The position numbers and the translations under genes are program-made. From assembly GCA_024681275.1 (NCBI GenBank), contig JAILBD010000082.1, positions 1 to 5,602 on the forward strand: DNA of 5,602 bases. Direction: 5' to 3'. The stretch comes from Erysipelotrichaceae bacterium. GTDB lineage: Bacteria > Bacillota_I > Bacilli_A > Erysipelotrichales > Erysipelotrichaceae. Each line of letters begins with the position of its first letter. The stretch's first letter is position 1. Below the pieces are notes generated by a model. That model was not told the origin of the DNA and ran no database searches. It worked only from the letters and a program-made list of their open reading frames with translations. Positions 1 to 5,291 of the stretch are shown here, in pieces.

Positions 1-309
1 GGCCGGCATCGTTTCAGCCTTCTTCAGCGGCTGAGGCAGGACAGGCCCGTCCATGCCGCTCTCCCCATGACCACCTGGCTGAGGAACGCCATCCAGGACA
101 AGAGGCTTTACAGCTCCCCTGTAGACCGGGATATCGATACCCAGATATTCTTCCACCTGCAGGATGTTGCGGGTCACTTTGTCAAGCGTGTTGTTGCCCG
201 CTACCGTGCAGATGCCCAGGATATCAAAAGCCTCTTCATGGGCCAGAATTGTAAGCAAGGCCATGATATCATCATGGCCCGGATCACAATCAATGATCGT
301 TTTATACAT
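1..309 (-). CDS. Nucleoside hydrolase (IUNH family), N-terminal part, cut by window edge
   Basis: Hydrolyses the N-glycosidic bond of ribonucleosides to give free base and ribose in the cytoplasm. The open frame runs from ATG (complement of 307-309) to the window edge without a stop, giving 103 residues of a family usually a little over 300 long. Seen: the calcium-binding motif DCDPGHDD at residues 7-14, whose D9, D13 and D14 match the metal/ribose aspartates of the family. Asn39 lies in VAGNNTL, the position of a known ribose-contacting Asn. HGESGMDG at 81-88 is the second family signature. The start abuts the stop of the upstream permease gene with no gap (TAA then ATG), and only a weak purine-rich stretch precedes it, so translation is probably coupled to the permease. 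Its place at the end of a nucleoside transporter operon supports a role on imported nucleosides. Substrate preference (purine, pyrimidine or both) cannot be read from this part. Family call very sure. Confidence 0.95.
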   Translation of the reverse strand, partial: MYKTIIDCDPGHDDIMALLTILAHEEAFDILGICTVAGNNTLDKVTRNILQVEEYLGIDIPVYRGAVKPLVLDGVPQPGGHGESGMDGPVLPQPLKKAETMPA

Positions 310-1248
310 TTACTGTTCTTCAACTTTACCGTGCTTGACCCGGTAGTAGTTGACGATGGAAACAACTGTCAGGATCGTAAAGACCGCGATGTAAGGGATC
401 GCATTGACCAGGTCTGTCGGGATCGCCGAGTTGGAAGAGAAGATGATCGAGACCGCTCTGAAGATCGCGAAGATCAATGCGGAAAGGATCAGTACCCAAT
501 AGTTTCCGGCTGCGATACCGTTGGCCGCAACACCCATCCAGCCCTGTCCGGAGACCATTCCTCTTGAGAAGATCTTCAGATAGTTCAAAGACAGATAGAC
601 GCCGCCGAGAGCCGCAAAGATACCGGAAAGGATCAGTGAAAGGACCTGAAGTCTTTCAACGTTGATACCTGCCGTCCTTGCTGCATCGGCATTCAGGCCG
701 CAGGCTCTCATGCGCATGCCTGTCGGAGTCTTGTAGATGAAGATGAAGAGCAGGATGACGATCAGCCAGCAGAAATAAGTCAGCGTATACTGGCCGGAGA
801 TCACCTCGCCCAGGATCGGGATATCCTTGATGATCGGAATGTCCCATGTTCCCAGGATCGGTGTGACCAGGGAAGCAGTCGTTCCTTTCTCACCTGTCAT
901 CAGGAACATGACGAAGATCGCCACGGAATCCGCGAAGGTATTCAGCGCGATCATGATCAGCATCGCATTCGCACCCATCTTCATGGAGAAGAACGCGATC
1001 AGCATGACGGTCACGATACCGATCGCGATGCCTGTCAGAACGCCCACCCAGGCGCTTCCGGACAGATAGGAACCCAGAACGCCGGCCAGAGCGGCAAAGG
1101 TCATGATCGACTCGATCGCGATATTGCCGATACCGGAAGAAGCAGCGATGAATGTGCCGATCGCCGCAAAGACGATAGGAGTGGCCAGACGAATGGCCGT
1201 GACCAGAAATCTCATTGAAAACAATGTTGCAAAGATACTATTCTGCAT
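310..1248 (-). CDS. nupQ: Nucleoside ABC transporter permease, NupQ/YufQ type
   Basis: One of two membrane subunits of the nucleoside importer; it should form the channel with the NupP-type partner encoded just upstream. It has 312 residues, close to the usual length. It is very hydrophobic, with roughly eight or more membrane segments (for example near 10-35, 45-60, 66-88, 95-117, 158-172, 200-222, 248-270 and 283-300). Family marks seen: TPIVFAAIGTFIAASSGIGN followed by IAIE at residues 23-46, and the cytoplasmic coupling loop KTPTGMRMRACGLNADAAR at 173-191, just before TAGINV. YLSLNYLKIFSRGM at 218-231 is another conserved stretch. The gene starts inside the end of nupP (11-nt overlap) and ends directly against the hydrolase start. 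The symbol rests on similarity to B. subtilis nupNOPQ and gene order; the transported nucleoside was not established here. It belongs to the BPD_transp_2 superfamily, which also serves sugars and amino acids, but the neighbours favour nucleosides. Confidence 0.93.
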   Translation of the reverse strand: MQNSIFATLFSMRFLVTAIRLATPIVFAAIGTFIAASSGIGNIAIESIMTFAALAGVLGSYLSGSAWVGVLTGIAIGIVTVMLIAFFSMKMGANAMLIMIALNTFADSVAIFVMFLMTGEKGTTASLVTPILGTWDIPIIKDIPILGEVISGQYTLTYFCWLIVILLFIFIYKTPTGMRMRACGLNADAARTAGINVERLQVLSLILSGIFAALGGVYLSLNYLKIFSRGMVSGQGWMGVAANGIAAGNYWVLILSALIFAIFRAVSIIFSSNSAIPTDLVNAIPYIAVFTILTVVSIVNYYRVKHGKVEEQ

Positions 1249-2356
1249 GTTCTTCCAAGCCCTCCTTTAATAACTGACGCTCTCTGAGTCTTCTCAGGAA
1301 GTACTGTGAGGATATCAGCATGATGACGATGCCTTCGACGATCGAAACGATCTCGGAAGGAACGGCGCCATCGACGAAGTACAGTATGGCTGCACCCTGT
1401 TCAAGATACTTGATGAAGAAGGCTGCCAGGACGATACCGAACGGATTGTTCTTTCCAAGCATCGACAACAGCATGCCCGAGAAACCGATACCGACCAGAG
1501 ACTGGGCAGGTGTATAGTAGCTGGTCTGTGTCAGCAGCTGAGTCGTGGAACCCAGACCGCACAGGACACCGGCTATGATCGCAGTCACGATGGACAGCCT
1601 GAAGGCTGAAACACCGGAATACTCCGCGAACTTCGGGTTGATGCCGGTGATCCTCATCTGGTAGCCAAGTCTCGTCTTGTTCATGACCAGATAGAGGATG
1701 ACCATGACGGCCATCAGCAGGATGAAGCAGGCCGAGATCCTCAGCGGCTCATAGAGATAGCCGATCCTTGCCGTAGGCAGATAGTCTTTGGAAGAAACGG
1801 AACCTCTCTGCGCCGTCGCGATGAAGGTCCTGACGATATAAGCCGTCACACCCGCATAGATGGAGTTGGACATCAGCGAAACGACCATTTCATTGGTACC
1901 GAATTTCGCTTTCAGGAAGGATGGGATGATCATCAGTGTACCGCCGACTAGCATCGCACCCAGATAGCACAGGATCGGATGCAGGATCGGACTCGTCGTG
2001 ACCGGCGAAGAAGCGATCCAGGCGACGACAGCACCCGTGATGATGAAGATACCTTCAGCACCCAGGTTGAAGCCGCCGGCTTTGAACAGGACGCCTGCTG
2101 CCAGACCGGCAAAGGCGAACGAGATGAAGCTCTCGATGACCGCGCCGATATATCTCTTCTTGGTCAGAGGACCAAAGAGGATCGTCTTGATCGCGTTGAC
2201 CGGATCCTTGGAGATCAGGCACAGGATCACGAAGGTGATCGCCAGAGCGATCAGGATCGCGATCGCCATCTTGATCGCATCGAATATCTTCGGATTTGAT
2301 ATCGACAATTTGTAATTCTTTGAATACTTACTGCCTGTGTTTCTGTTTTCAGTCAT
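1238..2356 (-). CDS. nupP: Nucleoside ABC transporter permease, NupP/YufP type
   Basis: First of the two membrane subunits of the importer. It has 372 residues, near the family's usual 350-370. A short polar N-terminus (1-26) precedes a membrane segment at about 28-49, then some seven to nine more, ending near 336-352, with a basic and acidic cytoplasmic tail. Family marks seen: FNLGAEGIFIITGA at 96-109 (the FNxGxEG motif), NEMVVSLMSNSI at 155-166, and the cytoplasmic coupling loop KTRLGYQMRITGINPKFAEY at 227-246, before SGV. The ATG overlaps the end of the ATPase gene by 8 nt (ATGACTGA contains both signals) and is preceded by AGGAGGT with 7 nt spacing, which fixes the start. Tight overlap with both neighbours suggests equal production of the subunits. 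The symbol is by similarity to B. subtilis NupP; substrate specificity is inferred from context. Confidence 0.93.
   Translation of the reverse strand: MTENRNTGSKYSKNYKLSISNPKIFDAIKMAIAILIALAITFVILCLISKDPVNAIKTILFGPLTKKRYIGAVIESFISFAFAGLAAGVLFKAGGFNLGAEGIFIITGAVVAWIASSPVTTSPILHPILCYLGAMLVGGTLMIIPSFLKAKFGTNEMVVSLMSNSIYAGVTAYIVRTFIATAQRGSVSSKDYLPTARIGYLYEPLRISACFILLMAVMVILYLVMNKTRLGYQMRITGINPKFAEYSGVSAFRLSIVTAIIAGVLCGLGSTTQLLTQTSYYTPAQSLVGIGFSGMLLSMLGKNNPFGIVLAAFFIKYLEQGAAILYFVDGAVPSEIVSIVEGIVIMLISSQYFLRRLRERQLLKEGLEEHAE
1261..1265 (-). promoter_or_regulatory. Distant ribosome binding site for nupQ
   Basis: The minus strand reads AAAGGAGGG ahead of the nupQ ATG, with 12 nt between GGAGG and the start codon, longer than the usual 5-9. 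A weaker GGAAG lies 3 nt from the ATG. The site is inside the 3' end of nupP, and the two genes overlap, so re-initiation by ribosomes finishing nupP probably helps. No other start codon in frame lies nearer the strong site. Confidence 0.6.
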
Positions 2357-3911
2357 TCAAAGCACCTCCTATCTCTTCCGGCGTCTGATGTTTCGCGCCA
2401 AGCATGTACATACCCAATTCTGATTCATTGACTCTGCTCGCATCAGGGAAGTAGCCGGAGATCTGACCATCAAACATGACGATGATCCTGTCTGAGAGAG
2501 CCATGACCTCATTCAGGTTGGCCGAGACCAGCAGGATGCCTGCACCGGCATTGCGCATCTCGATCAGCTTGTGATGGACGAACTCCTCAGAACCGATATC
2601 GATGCCATGCGTCGGCTGTTCGGCGATCATGAACTTTGAATTGGTGTTGTACTCTCTGGCAACGACGACCTTCTGGATATTGCCTCCCGACAGGGAGTTG
2701 ACGCTGGCATCGATCGTCTTCGTCTTGACGGCGAAGGTATCGACCAGGTTCTCAGCGGTCGATCTGATCGCCTTGTTGTTCATGAAGACCTTGCCATTGA
2801 TGTCTTCTCTGTCATAGTAAGTGGAGATCAGGTTGTCGGAGATCGGCAAAGCACCCGCTATGCCATCGCCCATCCTGTCTTCCGGGATGTAAGCCATGCC
2901 CAGATCCCTGCGTCCCTTGATCTTCAGATCATTGACCCTGTTTCCGCAGATCTCGATATCGCCCGTGTATTCCGTCTCCTCAAGGCCGGTGATACATCTG
3001 ACCAGCTCCTGCTGGCCATTGCCTTCGACACCGGCAACGCCCAGGATCTCACCGCTCTTGACAGCGAAAGACATGTGATCGAGGACCGGTTTGCCGTTCC
3101 TTTCCATGTAGAGATCCCTGATCTCAAGAGCCTTGTCACCATGGAAATCCTCATGCGTCTTGTACGCATTCATATCGGAATCCAGGTCACGGCCGATGAT
3201 CAGATTGGTCAGCTGCTGCATGGACAGTTCCTCGTTGAGATAAGTGCCCTTGGAGACACCGTTGCGGATGACAGAGATCTTGTCCGAGATCTTCTTCACC
3301 TCTTCCAGCTTGTGGGAGATGAAAAGGATCGTGTGTCCCTGTTCCTTGAACGAACGCAGCTGATCGAACAGCTTGTCCGTCTCCTGCGGCGTCAGGACTG
3401 AAGTCGGCTCATCCAGGATGATCAGTTCAGCATTACGATATAAGGTCTTCAATATCTCGACCTTCTGTCTCTTGGCAACGGACAAAGTCGAAACCTTGGC
3501 ATTGACATCGAGTTCAAAATTATACTTATCGGACAGTTCCTGACATCTTCTGGCAGCTTCTTTCTTATCGATGAAGATGCTCTTCTTGGGCTCATCGCCC
3601 AGGATGATGTTATCCACGATCGAAAAGGACGGGATCAGCATGAAGTGCTGATGCACCATACCGATACCAGCTTTGATGGCATCCATGGAACTGGAGAAAT
3701 TCGTCTCCTCACCCTTGTAGGTGACAGTGCCGCTTGACGGCCTCTCGATGCCGAAAATGACCTTCATCAGAGTCGACTTTCCGGCGCCGTTCTCGCCTAC
3801 AATGGAGTGGATCTCCCCCTTTTCGAATTCCATGTTAATGTCACGGTTAGCCACAGTTCCGTTAGGATAGACTTTAGTAACATTATCAAGTTTCAATATC
3901 GTCTCACTCAT
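2349..3911 (-). CDS. nupO: Nucleoside ABC transporter ATPase with two nucleotide-binding domains
   Basis: Powers the importer from the cytoplasmic face. It has 520 residues, as expected for the fused double-domain YufO/RbsA type (about 510). Domain 1: Walker A GENGAGKST at 39-47, Q-loop Q88, signature position LSVAKRQ at 143-149, Walker B LIILDEPT at 163-170 with catalytic E168, and switch His200. Domain 2 (about 263-510): the Walker A position reads GVEGNGQQE at 294-302 and lacks the GKS/T lysine. The signature LSGGN at 407-411 is intact. The Walker B position is AEQPTHG at 430-436, with Gln432 in place of the catalytic Glu. The switch His is replaced by Asn465. Only the composite site formed by Walker A of domain 1 and LSGGN of domain 2 should therefore be fully active, an asymmetry usual in this family. 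The start is the ATG with AGGAGGG 4 nt upstream. It follows the lipoprotein gene after an 80-nt gap containing a hairpin and overlaps nupP by 8 nt. Confidence 0.96.
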   Translation of the reverse strand: MSETILKLDNVTKVYPNGTVANRDINMEFEKGEIHSIVGENGAGKSTLMKVIFGIERPSSGTVTYKGEETNFSSSMDAIKAGIGMVHQHFMLIPSFSIVDNIILGDEPKKSIFIDKKEAARRCQELSDKYNFELDVNAKVSTLSVAKRQKVEILKTLYRNAELIILDEPTSVLTPQETDKLFDQLRSFKEQGHTILFISHKLEEVKKISDKISVIRNGVSKGTYLNEELSMQQLTNLIIGRDLDSDMNAYKTHEDFHGDKALEIRDLYMERNGKPVLDHMSFAVKSGEILGVAGVEGNGQQELVRCITGLEETEYTGDIEICGNRVNDLKIKGRRDLGMAYIPEDRMGDGIAGALPISDNLISTYYDREDINGKVFMNNKAIRSTAENLVDTFAVKTKTIDASVNSLSGGNIQKVVVAREYNTNSKFMIAEQPTHGIDIGSEEFVHHKLIEMRNAGAGILLVSANLNEVMALSDRIIVMFDGQISGYFPDASRVNESELGMYMLGAKHQTPEEIGGALND

Positions 3912-3931
3912 AAGACCCTCCTAAAATTTAG

Positions 3932-3968
3932 AAAAAGTCATGCACCGCAAAAAGCAGCGCATGACTTT
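3932..3968 (-). terminator. Hairpin with U run between nupN and nupO (partial terminator)
   Basis: On the minus-strand transcript, 15-nt arms at 3968-3954 and 3948-3934 pair along their whole length (two G-U pairs) around a UUUUU loop. They are followed by U bases at 3936-3932, the first three of which are in the stem. The outer ten pairs, AAAGUCAUGC with GCAUGACUUU, are perfect. The hairpin sits between the lipoprotein stop and the ribosome binding site of nupO. No promoter was seen after it, so the downstream genes must depend on read-through. I infer a leaky terminator, or a 3' stabiliser, that raises lipoprotein mRNA above that of the other subunits. The U run is short and broken by C. 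Confidence 0.8.
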
Positions 3969-3991
3969 ATCAAGTAACGATCGATTAAAGA

Positions 3992-5119
3992 TTACTCAAC
4001 ACGGTTGCCATCTCTGAGAGCAGGCCAGTTTGCAGCGTATTCATCTGCATTCCAGTCAGTCAGACAGTCGATGACTTTAACTTCACCGCTAACGACTGAG
4101 TTCAGAACTTCGCTCAGTTTAGCTCTTGTAGCTTCGTCAGTGTTAGCCATGTAGAAATCATTCTCAGCCAGGCCTACACCATTCGTAGCGATACCCCACA
4201 TCTCAGCCTTGCCGAGCTTGTCAGCGTAATTGCCATTAGCGACCATCTCGATGAAAGCCTTGAGAGGAACACCTGTGTTCTTCAATGCAGAAGTCAGGAT
4301 CGTGTTAGCCCAGTCAGGGTTCGTGTCCTTGAACTGCATGTACTGATCCTGGTCGACACCGATGCACCATACATCATCATGAGCAGAGCAAGCATCGATA
4401 ACGCCATTGCCTAAGCCACCGGCAACCTGCCAGATAACGTCAGCGCCCTTGGCGATCATGGCATCAGTAACTTCCTTACCTAAAGCTGTATCAGAGAATG
4501 AGCCCGGATAAGAAATGACATACTTGACATCGTTAGCAGTCAGAACCTGGCAATAGCCGGAAATGAACTGGTTCATAGCCTGAGCATCCATACCTACGAC
4601 GACACCGACAGTACCTGTCTTGGTGATGGCAGCAGATAAAGAACCGACCAGATAACCTAACTCAGCAGTGTTGCACTTTGTGCTGTAGCAGTTAGCAGGG
4701 ATACCTGATTCAGGAACGAAGTCATAGTCATAGTTGAAGAACAGCTGATCAGGATACTTCTCACAAGCCTTGTATAAGAAGTCCTCATAGTCACCGTTAC
4801 CGCAGACGACGAGGTCATATGCGTGATCTTCACAGACGTTGTCAAACCAGTTCATCCAGTTTGCTTCAGCCTTTTCACCGGAAGGGTCGCACTCGAAGAC
4901 ATCAACAGTGATGTTGTTGTCAGCAGCGTTCATCTCATCAGCAGCACCTGCGATGGTGTCGAAATAAGACTGGTCGCCTCTGTGAGGGATAAGGACTGCA
5001 ACCTTAGTGATGCCGTCATCCTCAGCTGGAGTTTCAGCCGGAGTTTCTTCCTTCTTACCACAGCCAACTAATGCGAATACCATTAAAGCTGCCAGTAATA
5101 CAGTCAATAATTTTTTCAT
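3992..5119 (-). CDS. nupN: BMP/PnrA-family nucleoside-binding lipoprotein
   Basis: Extracellular substrate-binding subunit anchored to the membrane by lipid. It has 375 residues. A basic start (MKKLL) and hydrophobic core lead to the lipobox LVGC with Cys20 as lipidation site, followed by an acidic, Pro/Glu-rich linker (23-35) and the binding fold from about 37. BMP-family marks seen: KGADVIWQVAGGLGNGV at 224-240, GVDQDQ at 254-259, and TSALKNTGVPL at 276-286. By analogy with Treponema PnrA, the aromatic residue (W230), glycines 234-235, D256 and K280 should line the nucleoside pocket. The first strand region, IPHRGDQSYFD at 44-54, differs from the usual DDKSFN-like motif. Ten cysteines besides Cys20 are present, unusual for an exported protein. 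The start is the ATG after AAAGGAGA; an in-frame TTG nine codons upstream lies above that site and is rejected. Its codon use differs from the permeases (more GCT, GCA and GTT, few GATC), consistent with high expression. It is first in the operon. The exact ligand is not shown. Confidence 0.93.
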   Translation of the reverse strand: MKKLLTVLLAALMVFALVGCGKKEETPAETPAEDDGITKVAVLIPHRGDQSYFDTIAGAADEMNAADNNITVDVFECDPSGEKAEANWMNWFDNVCEDHAYDLVVCGNGDYEDFLYKACEKYPDQLFFNYDYDFVPESGIPANCYSTKCNTAELGYLVGSLSAAITKTGTVGVVVGMDAQAMNQFISGYCQVLTANDVKYVISYPGSFSDTALGKEVTDAMIAKGADVIWQVAGGLGNGVIDACSAHDDVWCIGVDQDQYMQFKDTNPDWANTILTSALKNTGVPLKAFIEMVANGNYADKLGKAEMWGIATNGVGLAENDFYMANTDEATRAKLSEVLNSVVSGEVKVIDCLTDWNADEYAANWPALRDGNRVE

Positions 5120-5124
5120 TTTTC

Positions 5125-5132
5125 TCTCCTTT
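5125..5132 (-). promoter_or_regulatory. Ribosome binding site that fixes the nupN start
   Basis: The minus strand reads AAAGGAGA, with 6 nt between GGAG and the ATG at 5119. The site lies inside the nine-codon extension that would begin at TTG (5146), so the longer reading is unlikely. The shorter protein also begins with a normal lipoprotein signal peptide. Confidence 0.88.
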
Positions 5133-5141
5133 TCTTTTCTA

Positions 5142-5166
5142 TTCAAAGCGCCAGAGACGCTTCAAA
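5142..5166 (-). other. Leader hairpin just upstream of the nupN ribosome binding site
   Basis: On the minus-strand RNA, UUUGAAGCG (5166-5158) pairs with CGCUUUGAA (5150-5142) over nine base pairs, two of them G-U, around a 7-nt loop. It ends about 9 nt before the purine-rich ribosome binding site and has no U run, so it is not a terminator. It may shape translation or mRNA stability. Function is unknown and chance cannot be excluded. Confidence 0.5.
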
Positions 5167-5191
5167 CCAAATTGGATCTGAAATGTTCAAA

Positions 5192-5214
5192 CAATAAAGA
5201 AAAGAACTTTATTG
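5192..5214. promoter_or_regulatory. Perfect inverted repeat just downstream of the transcription start: candidate operator
   Basis: CAATAAAG and CTTTATTG form exact 8-nt inverted arms around a 7-nt A-rich spacer. If transcription starts near 5219, 7 nt after the -10 box, the repeat covers about +5 to +27, a usual place for a repressor to block the operon. It could instead act in RNA as an AU-rich hairpin at the 5' end of the mRNA. No regulator gene is in the window and I do not recognise the motif as that of a known family. Confidence 0.55.
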
Positions 5215-5225
5215 CTGACAAGCAC

Positions 5226-5254
5226 ATTATACAATTGATAGACGCCCTTTTCAA
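5226..5254 (-). promoter_or_regulatory. Sigma-A-type promoter of the nupNOPQ-hydrolase operon
   Basis: The minus strand carries TTGAAA (5254-5249), a 17-nt spacer and a consensus TATAAT (5231-5226). This is one base off consensus in the -35 box, with ideal spacing. Transcription should start near 5219, giving an untranslated leader of about 100 nt. The -35 box begins only 3 bp after the U run of the terminator of the preceding gene, so the operon is an independent transcription unit. Confidence 0.88.
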
Positions 5255-5257
5255 TGT

Positions 5258-5291
5258 AAAAAAGGTAGAATGAGACCGTATTCACTCCACC
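5258..5291 (-). terminator. Intrinsic terminator of the deoxyribosyltransferase gene
   Basis: On the minus-strand transcript, GGUGGAGUGA (5291-5282) pairs with UCAUUCUACC (5273-5264) over ten base pairs, two of them G-U, around an 8-nt loop. It is followed at once by six U (5263-5258). The upstream arm includes the last codons and the TGA stop, so gene and terminator overlap. It separates this gene from the transporter operon. Confidence 0.85.

Noticed and set aside
67..567. 166-residue open frame on the plus strand
   Set aside because: It lies opposite the hydrolase and nupQ genes, is rich in Asp and Arg in a pattern made by the antisense of Ile/Ala-rich membrane codons, and has no recognisable motif or clear ribosome binding site.
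1979..2315. Two overlapping plus-strand open frames of about 105 residues
   Set aside because: They are antisense to the nupP N-terminus in two frames, low in complexity (Asp/Arg-rich and Ala/Ile-rich) and match no family.
3075..3401. 108-residue plus-strand open frame antisense to nupO
   Set aside because: The opposite strand carries clear ABC ATPase sequence throughout; this frame mirrors its codons and has no independent support.
3912..3991. Second promoter ahead of nupO
   Set aside because: No -10 and -35 pair with acceptable spacing was seen on the minus strand; the gap is filled by the hairpin and the ribosome binding site.
5120..5146. Nine-codon N-terminal extension of nupN from TTG
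   Set aside because: It would place the strong AAAGGAGA site inside the gene and put charged residues ahead of a normal lipoprotein signal peptide.
5120..5225. Purine-type riboswitch in the operon leader
   Set aside because: I looked for the conserved purine riboswitch junction and loop sequences, as some nucleoside transporter genes carry one, and did not find them; nor is there a terminator hairpin in the leader.
5007..5273. 88-residue plus-strand frame across the nupN start and leader
   Set aside because: It covers the antisense of the signal peptide, ribosome binding site and promoter; its Lys/Asn/Phe-rich content comes from AT-rich regulatory DNA.
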